NCBI GenBank assembly: GCA_030596025.1
Contig: JAUVKW010000013.1
Span: 1-33,360 of the forward strand
Source: Bacteroidota bacterium
GTDB taxonomy: Bacteria; Bacteroidota; Bacteroidia; Bacteroidales; VadinHA17
Direction: 5' to 3'
Length of the DNA stretch: 33,360 nt
Shown piece by piece: positions 1-8,705 of this stretch; within the stretch, counting starts at the first letter, position 1; each line of letters starts with the position of its first letter. Under the pieces are notes generated by a model. The model was given only the letters and a program-made list of their open reading frames with translations, had not been told where the DNA came from and searched no databases. A program made the translations under genes and the position numbers.

Positions 1-618
1 CTAGTATCAATGAATCATTGCCTGCAAATTGCCAGGTCCTCAAATATTGCAAGCACTATCTCTTTATCAACTATCAACAACAATTTTCTGAATAGTCTGC
101 AATGGAACGAATATATTGATTGGGATAATGGCGTTGAAGGCTACGAAATATATCGTCAAATTGATGAAGAGGCTCCTGTAAATATTGCATCATTGCTTGC
201 CGACAAAACAAGCTATATAGATGATGTAGAGGATGAAGCTCTTATAGGAAATTCCGGGAAATATTGTTATTATATTGAAGCATGGGAACAAAACGGATCT
301 GGTTACAGTAAATCGAATAAAAGCTGTGTATATGCCGAACCAATGATCTATATGCCAAATGCATTTACACCAGATGGAGACGGGCTGAATGAAGAGTTTA
401 AACCAGTTCTCACTTTCCTTCCTGACAAATACATTTTCATTATTAAGAATCGTTGGGGAAACACTCTGTTTGAAACCCATGATCCGTATGCAGCATGGGA
501 TGGCACATTCTCAGGAGACCCGGTACTTGAAGGAGTTTATGTATATTATGTTCGTGCTGTTTCGCCTGAAGGAAAACTAATTGAAAGAACAGGACAGGTC
601 GCTGTTCTATATAATTGA
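1..618 (+). CDS. T9SS type B sorting domain protein, 3' end (partial)
   Basis: This is the C-terminal part of a larger secreted protein; the frame is open from base 1, so the true start lies outside the window and the internal ATG at base 10 should not be taken as the start. The first ~110 residues look like a fibronectin-III-type beta-sandwich (GVEGYEIYRQ followed by YCYYIEAWEQNG). The last ~90 residues match the gliding-motility-associated C-terminal (CHU_C) domain: MPNAFTPDGDGLNEEFKP, then IKNRWGNTLFET, AWDG and GVYVYYVRA. This domain is the sorting signal by which Bacteroidota export large adhesins or enzymes through the type IX secretion system (type B substrates). The passenger domain that would tell what the protein does is not in the window. 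The family call is secure; the function is unknown. Confidence 0.9.
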   Translation, partial: LVSMNHCLQIARSSNIASTISLSTINNNFLNSLQWNEYIDWDNGVEGYEIYRQIDEEAPVNIASLLADKTSYIDDVEDEALIGNSGKYCYYIEAWEQNGSGYSKSNKSCVYAEPMIYMPNAFTPDGDGLNEEFKPVLTFLPDKYIFIIKNRWGNTLFETHDPYAAWDGTFSGDPVLEGVYVYYVRAVSPEGKLIERTGQVAVLYN

Positions 619-787
619 TTACCATTTATCTTTCCCCTACTGTCATGTCCTGATATATGTCTACATGTTTAACAAAAAAAATCAAGCCACAAAAGTGTGG
701 ACATATTCCAGAACTAAAATTCTAAATTACAAAACACAAATTTCAACCGAACGAAGATCCGGACCTCTTTTGGGGTGTTCCCTTTTT

Positions 788-820
788 ACACCAGGCTAAA
801 GCCCGGTGCTGTTTTTCTTT
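788..820 (+). repeat. Dispersed hairpin repeat, copy A, terminator-like
   Basis: The core CACCAGGCTAAAGCCCGGTG folds into a 9-bp stem with one G-T wobble and a 2-nt loop, and is followed by GCTGTTTTTCTTT. A 23-bp segment (788-810) recurs as a perfect reverse complement at 27099-27121, and similarity extends into the T-rich flank. Position downstream of the T9SS gene and the T-run suggest it acts as an intrinsic terminator, while the second copy shows it is also a repeat family member. Confidence 0.75.
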
Positions 821-902
821 ACACTTGCCTCTTTACTCACCTGCATTATTCCATTTTTCCAATATTCCATCATTCCATTCTTTCTTGACATCATAAAAAC
901 AC

Positions 903-910
903 TAACTTTG
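903..910 (+). promoter_or_regulatory. TAnnTTTG -7 promoter element upstream of spoT
   Basis: TAACTTTG matches the Bacteroidota -7 consensus TAnnTTTG and lies 66 bp before the spoT ATG. A TTGACA at 885-890 sits closer than the usual ~20-bp spacing, so the -33 element is uncertain. Confidence 0.5.
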
Positions 911-976
911 TATTTATGGAAATTTCACCTGGAACTACTCTGAAAATATTAACAGGCATTTAACAGAAAAATTTCA

Positions 977-3208
977 ATGTCCATTATTTCGCAACATGAT
1001 AATCAATTAATAAAGGAGCAATTTGATGAGCTCCTGAATAACTTGCAGAGGGTTACTACAAGAAAAAACAAAGACCAGATCCGTAAAGCTTTTAAAGTTG
1101 CCAATGAGGCACATAAGCATATGAAAAGAAGGTCAGGTGAGCCCTATGTTCTGCATCCAATTGCTGTTGCCAGAATTGTTTCAGAGGAAATGGGACTGGG
1201 AACAATTTCCATATGTGCTTCTTTGCTTCATGATGTTGTGGAGGACACTGACTACACCCTGGAAAACATTGAAAATAATTTTGGAGAAAAAATTTCAACT
1301 ATTATCGATGGTCTGACAAAAATATCTAATGTATTTGACAAAAAATCCTCCCTCCAGGCTGAAAATTTCAGGAAAATGCTTCTTACCCTTTCAGACGATG
1401 TTAGGGTAATACTGATAAAACTTGCAGATCGATTACACAATATGCGTACTCTGGGATCTATGCCACCAAACAAAAGGTTGAAGATTGCCGGTGAAACAAT
1501 TTACCTTTATGCCCCGCTTGCACATCGTCTGGGCTTATATGCTATAAAAACCGAGTTAGAGGACCTAAGCCTAAAATACCGGCATAATAAGGTATACAGG
1601 CAAATTGGAAAACAAATAAAAGTAAATGAGAAAAAGAGGATCAATGAAATCACAAAATTCTCTCTGCCAATAATCTCAAGGCTTGACAGCACAAAATTAA
1701 ACTACGAAATTAATGGCAGGCCTAAATCAATCTATTCCATATGGAATAAGATACAAACTCAGAAAATTTCCTTTGAGGAGGTTTACGACCTGCTTGCAAT
1801 TCGTATAGTTTTTGATCCTATGGAAGGAATTCCGGAAAAAACCCAATGTTGGAATATCTATTCAATAATCACCGATATTTACCTGCCTAAACCTGACCGC
1901 CTCAGAGATTGGGTAAGTAAACCCAAGGCAAATGGGTATGAAGCCTTACATTGCACAGTCATGGGGCCCCACGGCAAATGGGCAGAGATTCAGATTCGCT
2001 CAAAACGCATGGATGAAATTGCAGAAAAAGGACTTGCTGCACATTGGAAATATAAAAAAAATGGTACCGGGGAAGATACCGAACTCGATAAGTGGATTAA
2101 GAAGATAAGGGAGCTTATTGATGATTCTGCTTCCGATGCTCTTGAATTCCTTGATGAATTTAAGTTAAACCTCTTTTCAGCTGAAATATTGGTATTTACT
2201 CCAAAAGGACATATCAAATCACTTCCAAAAAATGCAACAGTTCTTGACTTTGCATATGATATACATACCGAAATTGGAGATAAAGCCATTGGGGCAAAGG
2301 TTAATCATAAACTGGTTCCCTTCAGTCATGTTCTCAAATCAAGTGATCAGGTTGAGATCATTAGCTCTGATAAAAACAAACCACAACAAGAATGGTTGAA
2401 ATATGTAACAACAGCAAAAGCTAAATCCAGTATTACAAAATCGCTCAAGGCTGAAACAACCAACCGCATTGACCTTGGAAAAGAAATACTGGAGAAAGAG
2501 TTGAAGAAATATAACGTTCAACCATCCGGCAGAGTATTTAAAAAGCTTCTTCCTGCCTATGAAGTAACCAGTAAAGATCAATTGTACAGCAATATAGGCA
2601 GTGGGATTATTAAGCTGGAAAACCTGAAAAAGGTATTGAGAAAAAAATCAAGCAGTAAATGGATATGGTATTGGCGACCACAATTTGGAAAACAAAAACC
2701 CATAGAGCAAGAGAAAAAAGAGAGTAAGAAATTTAATTTCAAACAACCCTTCCTGATTCGTGAAGTCCCTGATAAATCAGAAGCAGAATACACAATATCA
2801 AGTTGCTGTAACCCTATACCCGGTGATGATGTGGTCGGCTACCAGGATGAAAACGGAAGCATAAACATTCATAAATCAAATTGCAATGAGGCAGTAAAGC
2901 TTATGTCACAACATGGCAATAGAATAGTCTCAGCAAAATGGACCACTCATAAGGTACTTTCTTACCTTGCCAGGATCAACCTGGTTGGAATAGACAAAAT
3001 TGGAATGATAAGGAATATTACTGAAATTATTTCTCAACAATTGAGTGTAAATATTCGTTCCCTGAATGTTGAAGTTCATGATGGAGTTTTCGAAGGCCTT
3101 GTCGATTTATATGTTCATAATACTGCTGACTTAAACAACCTTATTCTAAACCTGAGTAAGCTAAAAGGCGTCGATTCTGTTAAACGTGAGGAGATTGTGG
3201 GCACATAG
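977..3208 (+). CDS. spoT: Bifunctional (p)ppGpp synthetase/hydrolase (RelA/SpoT homologue)
   Basis: Long Rsh-type enzyme that makes and degrades the stringent-response alarmone (p)ppGpp in the cytoplasm. The hydrolase HD domain is intact: H60, the HD pair H85-D86, E89-D90 and D151 (ADRLHNMRTL). The synthetase domain begins near R248 (GRPKSIYSIWNKI) and continues through KANGYEALHCTV and the EIQIRS strand, so both activities are expected. A TGS domain follows at about 403-462 (VFTPKGHIKSLP), then a conserved-cysteine region (SSCCNPIPGDDVVGY, about 607-640) and a C-terminal ACT domain (about 665-740). Length (743 aa) is normal for the family. The gene precedes a Fur-type regulator and purA, an arrangement I recall from other Bacteroidota, and may have its own promoter at 903-910. 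The ATG is preceded by an A-rich leader rather than a clear ribosome binding site. Confidence 0.97.
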   Translation: MSIISQHDNQLIKEQFDELLNNLQRVTTRKNKDQIRKAFKVANEAHKHMKRRSGEPYVLHPIAVARIVSEEMGLGTISICASLLHDVVEDTDYTLENIENNFGEKISTIIDGLTKISNVFDKKSSLQAENFRKMLLTLSDDVRVILIKLADRLHNMRTLGSMPPNKRLKIAGETIYLYAPLAHRLGLYAIKTELEDLSLKYRHNKVYRQIGKQIKVNEKKRINEITKFSLPIISRLDSTKLNYEINGRPKSIYSIWNKIQTQKISFEEVYDLLAIRIVFDPMEGIPEKTQCWNIYSIITDIYLPKPDRLRDWVSKPKANGYEALHCTVMGPHGKWAEIQIRSKRMDEIAEKGLAAHWKYKKNGTGEDTELDKWIKKIRELIDDSASDALEFLDEFKLNLFSAEILVFTPKGHIKSLPKNATVLDFAYDIHTEIGDKAIGAKVNHKLVPFSHVLKSSDQVEIISSDKNKPQQEWLKYVTTAKAKSSITKSLKAETTNRIDLGKEILEKELKKYNVQPSGRVFKKLLPAYEVTSKDQLYSNIGSGIIKLENLKKVLRKKSSSKWIWYWRPQFGKQKPIEQEKKESKKFNFKQPFLIREVPDKSEAEYTISSCCNPIPGDDVVGYQDENGSINIHKSNCNEAVKLMSQHGNRIVSAKWTTHKVLSYLARINLVGIDKIGMIRNITEIISQQLSVNIRSLNVEVHDGVFEGLVDLYVHNTADLNNLILNLSKLKGVDSVKREEIVGT

Positions 3209-3289
3209 TTTTTTAAAATTATTCTAAATAATGCCTTATTTTTAAATAAATTGATTAAATTTAAGCCCTTAATTTTAATCTACTGATGT

Positions 3290-3742
3290 ATGATAAGAGA
3301 AGATACAAAACAAACCGTAAAGCAAATATTTACTGAGTATCTTGAAAAAAAAGGGCATCGTAAAACTCCTGAAAGATATGCCATACTCGATGAAATTTAT
3401 TCCAGGAACGGACATTTCGATATAGAATCACTCTATATATTCATGAAGAATAAAAATTACAGGGTTAGCCGGGCAACTCTGTATAATACCATTGAACTTC
3501 TGCTTGATTGCAACCTCGTTATCAAACATCAGTTTGGAAAAAATATTGCACAGTTTGAAAAAGCCTACCATTGCAGTCAACATGATCATCTGATTGACAC
3601 TGAATCTGGGGATGTTATTGAATTTTGCGATCCAAGAATTCATGAAATTATCAAAACTGCATGTGAGTTGAATAATTTCAAACCCTTATACCACTCCCTT
3701 TATATTTATGGTGTTAAGGAAGGGGAAGTAGCAAAGAAATAA
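3290..3742 (+). CDS. Fur-family metal-responsive transcriptional regulator
   Basis: A 150-residue protein with the Fur fold. The N-terminal winged helix carries [20 protein letters not shown] and the recognition helix [16 protein letters not shown] (about residues 53-70). The C-terminal dimerisation/metal domain has the HDHLI strand and VIEF. The region that in classical Fur reads HDHLICxxCG reads [10 protein letters not shown] here, so the first structural CxxC zinc pair is missing; the remaining His/Asp/Glu ligands could still bind iron. Some alphaproteobacterial Fur proteins show a similar DxxTG form. It probably represses iron uptake or metal homeostasis genes, but Zur or PerR-like roles cannot be excluded. 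It ends 31 bp before an intrinsic terminator, so it is likely the last gene of its transcript. Confidence 0.9.
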   Translation: MIREDTKQTVKQIFTEYLEKKGHRKTPERYAILDEIYSRNGHFDIESLYIFMKNKNYRVSRATLYNTIELLLDCNLVIKHQFGKNIAQFEKAYHCSQHDHLIDTESGDVIEFCDPRIHEIIKTACELNNFKPLYHSLYIYGVKEGEVAKK

Positions 3743-3772
3743 GAGTATATAATAAGTTTATTCAGTCTATTG

Positions 3773-3797
3773 AACCTCCTGTCAGGAGGTTTTTTTT
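3773..3797 (+). terminator. Rho-independent terminator after the Fur-family gene
   Basis: AACCTCCT-GTC-AGGAGGTT forms an 8-bp perfect stem with a 3-nt loop, immediately followed by a run of eight T (3790-3797). It separates the Fur-family gene from purA. Confidence 0.92.
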
Positions 3798-3887
3798 ATT
3801 TGAATTAGACCTGGATAATGCAAATATATTCATCAAAGAATTTGTACCTTGCAATGCTATTTTTAAAGCTCAAAAAAATCCAATAAG

Positions 3888-5156
3888 ATGAAAATGGATG
3901 TTCTCTTAGGTCTTCAATGGGGAGATGAAGGCAAAGGTAAAATTGTGGATGTACTTACACCAAAGTATGATGTGATAGCCAGATTTCAGGGGGGGCCAAA
4001 TGCGGGACATACGCTTGAATTTGATGGTAATAAATATGTGCTTCATACTATTCCATCAGGGATTCATCATTCAGAAAAAATCAACCTCATTGGAAATGGT
4101 GTAGTTATTGACCCACTGATTTTTTATAAAGAAATCAAAGAGCTGGAAGGAATTGGGCTAAAATTGACAAAAAACTTATTTATTTCCAGAAAGGCCCATC
4201 TAATATTACCTACACACAGAGCTCTGGATGCTGCTTCAGAGGCCGCAAAGGGAAAAACAAAAATTGGCTCAACCCTGAAGGGAATTGGTCCCACTTATAT
4301 GGATAAAACCGGACGAAATGGCCTGAGAGTAGGTGATATAGTAAGCTCCGACTTTGAAGAGAAATATAATATCCTGAAGAAAAAGCATATTTCCCTTCTC
4401 AGGCAATTTGACTATGACTTTGAAGAGGAGTTAAATAACTACGAACACTTATGGCTCGATTCTATTGAAACTATCAAACGATTTAAGATTGTGGATAGTG
4501 AATATCTTATCAATTCATACCTGAATGAAAATCGCGCTGTTCTTGCTGAAGGAGCACAGGGATCCCTCCTTGATATTGATTTTGGATCATATCCTTTTGT
4601 AACCTCTTCTAATACGGTTTGTGCCGGTGCCTGTAACGGACTTGGAGTAGCTCCGGGAAGAATTGGGGAAGTTTATGGAATCTTTAAAGCCTATGCCACC
4701 CGGGTGGGAAGTGGCCCCTTTCCAACTGAACAAATCAATGATGTTGGAGAACAGTTGAGGAAAAATGGAAATGAGTTTGGTGCAACTACAGGAAGACCAA
4801 GAAGATGTGGCTGGTTAGACATGGTAGCCTTGAAATATTCGATTATGCTGAATGGTGTTACTCGTTTAATAATGACAAAAGCAGATGTTTTGACAGGTTT
4901 TGATAAGATCAAAATTTGTACAAACTACAAAGATTCAGGGTCTCCAGGATCCCAATTCCCATTTGAAATAAGCAAAAACCTCAAACCGGAATATTCTGAT
5001 TTCCCCGGATGGTCAAATGATTTAAGCAAAATTGTAAATTTTATTGATTTGCCCGAACAAATAAAACACTATGCCAGGTTCATAGAAGATGAACTTAAAG
5101 TACCTATTGAAATTATTTCAGTAGGCCCTGACAGGTCCGAGACAATTTTGAAATAA
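3888..5156 (+). CDS. purA: Adenylosuccinate synthetase
   Basis: Catalyses the GTP-dependent condensation of IMP and aspartate to adenylosuccinate, the first committed step from IMP to AMP. The protein is full length (422 aa). Signature motifs are complete: the N-terminal P-loop LGLQWGDEGKGK (residues 8-18), GGPNAGHT with the catalytic histidine, the IMP-binding segment GIGPTYMDKTGRNGLR, AEGAQGSLLDIDFGSYPFVTSSNT, the TTGRPRRCGWLD segment and the C-terminal SVGPDRSETI. The ATG at 3888 places the first P-loop glycine at the usual distance from the N-terminus. It follows a strong terminator, so it needs its own promoter; TACCTTG at 3845-3851 is a partial match to the Bacteroidota -7 element. Confidence 0.98.
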   Translation: MKMDVLLGLQWGDEGKGKIVDVLTPKYDVIARFQGGPNAGHTLEFDGNKYVLHTIPSGIHHSEKINLIGNGVVIDPLIFYKEIKELEGIGLKLTKNLFISRKAHLILPTHRALDAASEAAKGKTKIGSTLKGIGPTYMDKTGRNGLRVGDIVSSDFEEKYNILKKKHISLLRQFDYDFEEELNNYEHLWLDSIETIKRFKIVDSEYLINSYLNENRAVLAEGAQGSLLDIDFGSYPFVTSSNTVCAGACNGLGVAPGRIGEVYGIFKAYATRVGSGPFPTEQINDVGEQLRKNGNEFGATTGRPRRCGWLDMVALKYSIMLNGVTRLIMTKADVLTGFDKIKICTNYKDSGSPGSQFPFEISKNLKPEYSDFPGWSNDLSKIVNFIDLPEQIKHYARFIEDELKVPIEIISVGPDRSETILK

Positions 5157-5469
5157 ACCATAGAACACCCACAATCCGCTGTTATTCAGACAGAAAGACG
5201 CCTTAATTTGATAATATCCTCCGATATATAAAAATTCCCAGGAATTTCAGGAGTAGAGTAAAAATAATAAAATAGGTAAGTTCAGATAAGTGGATTTGCT
5301 CCATTTTTAGCCTGAATGAACAATGTGGTGGGCTAAAACCCTATTATTCTAAAGCTTTTGTCCCATAGATTTCCTGACAGAGCTAAATTTAACAATTTTG
5401 GTTTGACTTTCTTCTCAAATTTGATTAACTTATATGAGAAAATTGACACTACTAAAGCTATTATAAATC
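5157..5469. other. 313-bp intergenic region, no clear feature
   Basis: AT-rich stretch between purA and the cytidylate-kinase-like gene. I find no ORF with family features, no strong hairpin with a T-run and no clean TAnnTTTG element. It presumably holds the purA 3' end and the promoter of the next gene. Confidence 0.5.
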
Positions 5470-6144
5470 ATGAGTCTCATAATAAGTAAATATGCCCGGG
5501 ACCGTATGTCTGAAAAAGAAAAAATAAAGCAAGCCTATGGTCCTGTTCTAACCATTTCCAGACAACTCGGTTGTCCTGCAAAACCAATTGCAAGGGAGCT
5601 GGTTGAATTGATCAATGAAAAAACAAAGGAAAAGTGGACCTGCGTAAGTAAGGAAATATTGCAAGAATCTGCCTCAAAACTAGGAATCCCCACTTCAGAA
5701 CTGCGTCATTTCTTTAAATATAACGAACAAGGAATTCTTGATGGGATATTAACAACTATCTCAAAATTCTACGTAAGTGATATGAGAATATGCAAAGCCA
5801 TAGAAATTGCAATCAGATCAATTGGTCAAAAAGGTAAGGTGGTAATTGTTGGAAGAGGAGGTGCCGCCATTTGCAGGAACATGGAAAACACCTTTCATAT
5901 AAGACTTACCGCCCCGGCAGACTGGAGATTAAGAAAAGTAATGGAAACCCATAACATGGAAAAAAAGCAGGCATTAAATTTTATGACTGATTACGATGGG
6001 AAAAGAACTCACTTCATGATGCAATTTGCAAAAAAAGTAGAGCATAATTCATTATTTGATATTACATACAATTGTGCCTCTATGAAAAAAACGGAAATTG
6101 CGCAATCCATCTTTGCGATCCTCAAGAAAAAGAAATTACTTTAG
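5470..6144 (+). CDS. Cytidylate-kinase-like family protein (divergent P-loop)
   Basis: The 224-residue protein resembles the cytidylate-kinase-like family (Pfam Cytidylate_kin2 / AAA_26). Supporting segments are VLTISRQLG at 27-34, WTCVSKEILQESASKLGI, the central KVVIVGRGGAAICRN (the strand and glycine motif typical of this family) and the RLTAPADWRLRKVMETHNM lid-like segment with basic residues. The nucleotide-binding loop normally follows ISRxxGSGG; here it reads LGCPAKPIARELV, so the canonical glycine-rich loop is absent. It may therefore bind a different nucleotide or be a non-catalytic relative. It stands alone in a 313-bp AT-rich gap after purA. Family membership is fairly sure; activity is not. 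Confidence 0.75.
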   Translation: MSLIISKYARDRMSEKEKIKQAYGPVLTISRQLGCPAKPIARELVELINEKTKEKWTCVSKEILQESASKLGIPTSELRHFFKYNEQGILDGILTTISKFYVSDMRICKAIEIAIRSIGQKGKVVIVGRGGAAICRNMENTFHIRLTAPADWRLRKVMETHNMEKKQALNFMTDYDGKRTHFMMQFAKKVEHNSLFDITYNCASMKKTEIAQSIFAILKKKKLL

Positions 6145-6151
6145 GCAAAAA

Positions 6152-6628
6152 TCATTCGGGGAAAATATATATCCATGAATCTATATCGACTGTATCTTTG
6201 AAGTTTTCAAGCTGATATAGCGATTGTGAAAAATCATCCAAACCCATTGCAGATACAAGATCAAAACCATTTACTCCCTCAATAATTCGGGTCTGATATC
6301 CCATGGATGAGTAAAAATCAAAGTGGTCAAGTGCATATTCAGGTGTAATAAAACTACCTACAATGATATGGTACCTGAATTCATAGTCATAGTAATTCAT
6401 GTCCTCCTCAAGGCTCAGCAATGAATCCTGAATCGCCTGTTCCCTTGCCAGCTCAATTTCTAATGCCCTCACTCTCCCCAGGGAATCAGCTACACGTATG
6501 CTATCCATCCTTATTTGCATAGCAGCCTCTGCAGCCCTGCCCGTCCCAAACCAACCTTTCTTTTTGATAAAATTACAGGAAGGAAGTAATAACAATACAA
6601 CTAATAATGAAACTAGGAGACTTCTCAT
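6152..6628 (-). CDS. Small lipoprotein with SPOR-like C-terminal domain
   Basis: The ORF track starts this at a TTG (6658), but the ATG at 6628 gives a clean lipoprotein signal, MRSLLVSLLVVLLLLPSC, with the lipidated cysteine at residue 18; I use that start (158 aa). After the signal comes a charged helical stretch (MRIDSI-like, ELAREQAIQDSLLSLEE) and then a compact domain beginning YHIIVGSFITPEYALDHFDF with SSMGYQTRI and DSWIYI. That pattern (hydrophobic strand, GSF, helix, short strands) resembles a SPOR peptidoglycan-binding repeat. A role in the periplasm at the cell wall or division site is an inference. It converges with the gene before it, with only 7 bp between stops, and is divergent from the acyl-CoA ligase. 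Confidence 0.72.
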   Translation of the reverse strand: MRSLLVSLLVVLLLLPSCNFIKKKGWFGTGRAAEAAMQIRMDSIRVADSLGRVRALEIELAREQAIQDSLLSLEEDMNYYDYEFRYHIIVGSFITPEYALDHFDFYSSMGYQTRIIEGVNGFDLVSAMGLDDFSQSLYQLENFKDTVDIDSWIYIFPE

Positions 6629-6735
6629 GGCACATTTTTTTAATGTAAGTTTATACAAAAGTAAGAATTTCTTGCCCTCTCACAAAATTCAAGACTAATT
6701 CAAATTTTTATATCTTCGGGCTAAATAATAAATCT

Positions 6736-8643
6736 ATGAAAACAATAATTCAGTTTTTTGAAGATAGTGTAAGATTATTTGAAAACAATCCCTATTTGTG
6801 GGAAAAAAAGGTGGATAAGTTTGAAGCTGCCAGCTATAAAGAAATCAGGGAGCAGGTTCATCTATTTGCAAGCGGTCTGTTAAGCTATGGCATTAAAAAA
6901 GGAGATCGAATTGCTTTGCTCTCGGAAGGCCGCAATGACTGGATGGTTAGCGAGCTTGGCATTTTATACACTGGAGCCGTCAATGTTCCACTATCAATTC
7001 TCCTCAACAAATCAGAACTGAAATTCAGACTTCAACACAGTGGTACCAGGATGATAATAGCATCGAAAAAACAATATGAAAAAGTAAAATCGGTCATTAA
7101 TGATCTCCCCGATCTCGAAAGAGTGATCCTTTTGGATGATAAGATTGATGCCGGTAAGAAAGAATTGTTATTCTCAGAGCTTGTGAAAAGTGGTGCAGAA
7201 TACCTGAAAAAGAACAGGGGCGAATTTGAAAAAGTTTTTACATCCATACTGGAAAGTGACTATGCGAATATAAGCTATACTTCAGGAACAACTGCAGAAG
7301 CAAAGGGTATAGTATTATCCCATCTGAACTATTTTGCAAATGTTCAACAAGCTTATTCTCTTCTGGACGTATCCCCTAATTGGAGAATCTTCTTGTTCCT
7401 GCCCTGGGATCATTCATTTGCTCATACAGCAGGACTATATTCTTTCATGGGAAAAGGTGCCAGTGTTGCTGCACTTCAGATAGGAGCCACTCCCATTGAA
7501 ACTATTAAAAATATATCCATCAATATGAAGGAGGTAAAACCCCAAATCATGTTCAGCGTTCCTTCATTTGCCAAAAACATCAGGAAGAATATTGAAAATG
7601 GAATTCGCAGTAAGGGGGCTCTGATTGAGAAATTATTTAAGCATGCTCTTAGCTTAAATTATGACTATAATAAGGATGGATATAGAAAAGGAGGTGGTTT
7701 ATTGTTTTTGAAACTGCCCCTTATGAAGCTTTATGACTTAATAATATTTAAAAAAATACGGGACCAACTGGGTGGAGAAATGGAATATTTTGTTGGTGGA
7801 GGAGCTCTACTCGACCTTGAACTGCAAAAGTTCTTCTATGCAATTGGTGTTCCAATTTACCAGGGTTACGGACTGTCTGAAGCCTCACCTGTTATTTCAG
7901 CTAATGCTCCGCAAAAGCATAAATTGGGATCTTCAGGTGTTCCTGTCAAAAATATGGAAATTAAAATTTGTGATGATGATGGTAAATCATTGGAAACAGG
8001 AGTAAAAGGAGAAATCATTGTCAAAGGAGACAATGTGATGGTAAAATACTGGAAAAATGAAAATGCCACCCTTGAAACAATTAAAGATGGATGGCTGTAC
8101 ACCGGAGATATGGGCTACCTGGATGATGATGGTTTTTTATACGTGCTGGGAAGGTTTAAAAGCCTTTTAATCTCTGGAGATGGTGAAAAATATAGTCCTG
8201 AAGGAATCGAAGAATCCATAAGCGATAAGTCAAAATATATTCTTCAGTGTATTGTTCATAACGACCAGAATCCATATACAAGCATACTTGTTGTACCTGA
8301 CAAAGAGGCATTGCAAAGATTCCTTAAGAAAAAAGGCTTATCTGTTAAAACTAAAGAAGGCAAAAAAGCCATATTAGACCTTATACAGGCCGAAATATTC
8401 GAATACCGGAAAGGTGGAAAATACGAGGACTTATTCCCTCAGAGATGGATGCCTTCAACAATTGCCGTACTTGACCAGGAATTCACTATGGAAAATGAAT
8501 TTCTCAATTCATTGAGGAAAATGGTACGTGGGAAAATCGTTGAGCACTACCAGGAAACCATTGATTTTCTTTATGCTCCTGAAGCCAAAGACATAAACAA
8601 CCACCTTAATTTTACTGCACTGGACAAACTGGGCCTCGACTGA
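6736..8643 (+). CDS. AMP-dependent long-chain fatty-acid-CoA ligase
   Basis: Member of the ANL adenylate-forming superfamily; it activates a carboxylic acid with ATP and transfers it to CoA. The phosphate-binding loop YTSGTTAEAKG starts at Y181, the A5 motif YQGYGLSEASP lies near 375, and the A7/A8 region GWLYTGDMGYLDDDGFLYVLGR (about 451-472) holds the ribose-binding aspartate and the hinge arginine. The hydrophobic inserts and 635-residue length fit the long-chain acyl-CoA synthetase (FadD/FAA) branch rather than acetyl-CoA synthetase. The C-terminal subdomain LRKMVRGKIVEHYQETI is present. It may feed exogenous fatty acids into lipid synthesis or beta-oxidation. A 62-bp gap separates it from the sensor gene downstream, so co-transcription is possible. 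The exact substrate cannot be read from sequence. Confidence 0.93.
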   Translation: MKTIIQFFEDSVRLFENNPYLWEKKVDKFEAASYKEIREQVHLFASGLLSYGIKKGDRIALLSEGRNDWMVSELGILYTGAVNVPLSILLNKSELKFRLQHSGTRMIIASKKQYEKVKSVINDLPDLERVILLDDKIDAGKKELLFSELVKSGAEYLKKNRGEFEKVFTSILESDYANISYTSGTTAEAKGIVLSHLNYFANVQQAYSLLDVSPNWRIFLFLPWDHSFAHTAGLYSFMGKGASVAALQIGATPIETIKNISINMKEVKPQIMFSVPSFAKNIRKNIENGIRSKGALIEKLFKHALSLNYDYNKDGYRKGGGLLFLKLPLMKLYDLIIFKKIRDQLGGEMEYFVGGGALLDLELQKFFYAIGVPIYQGYGLSEASPVISANAPQKHKLGSSGVPVKNMEIKICDDDGKSLETGVKGEIIVKGDNVMVKYWKNENATLETIKDGWLYTGDMGYLDDDGFLYVLGRFKSLLISGDGEKYSPEGIEESISDKSKYILQCIVHNDQNPYTSILVVPDKEALQRFLKKKGLSVKTKEGKKAILDLIQAEIFEYRKGGKYEDLFPQRWMPSTIAVLDQEFTMENEFLNSLRKMVRGKIVEHYQETIDFLYAPEAKDINNHLNFTALDKLGLD

Positions 8644-8705
8644 ATTTAAGACTATGATTCTCCATTGAATACGTAAAAGCACTGATTTAATGATCTCATT
8701 TTTTT

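Larger units (their letters stand above)
619..976. other. 358-bp intergenic region with a terminator-like repeat and a spoT promoter element
   Basis: There is no convincing gene here; the short ORF in the track (581-799) has no family features. The stretch holds a dispersed hairpin repeat at 788-810 followed by a T-rich run, then a pyrimidine-rich tract (roughly 830-885), then a TAnnTTTG-type promoter element just before spoT. Transcription of the upstream T9SS gene probably ends at the hairpin. Confidence 0.6.

Noticed and set aside
581-799. 72-aa ORF after the T9SS gene
   Set aside because: It overlaps the T9SS gene's end and the hairpin repeat; composition looks like translated non-coding DNA.
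6629-6658. N-terminal extension of the lipoprotein gene starting at TTG (6658)
   Set aside because: The extension would put a polar stretch before the lipoprotein signal; the ATG at 6628 gives a standard signal with lipobox.
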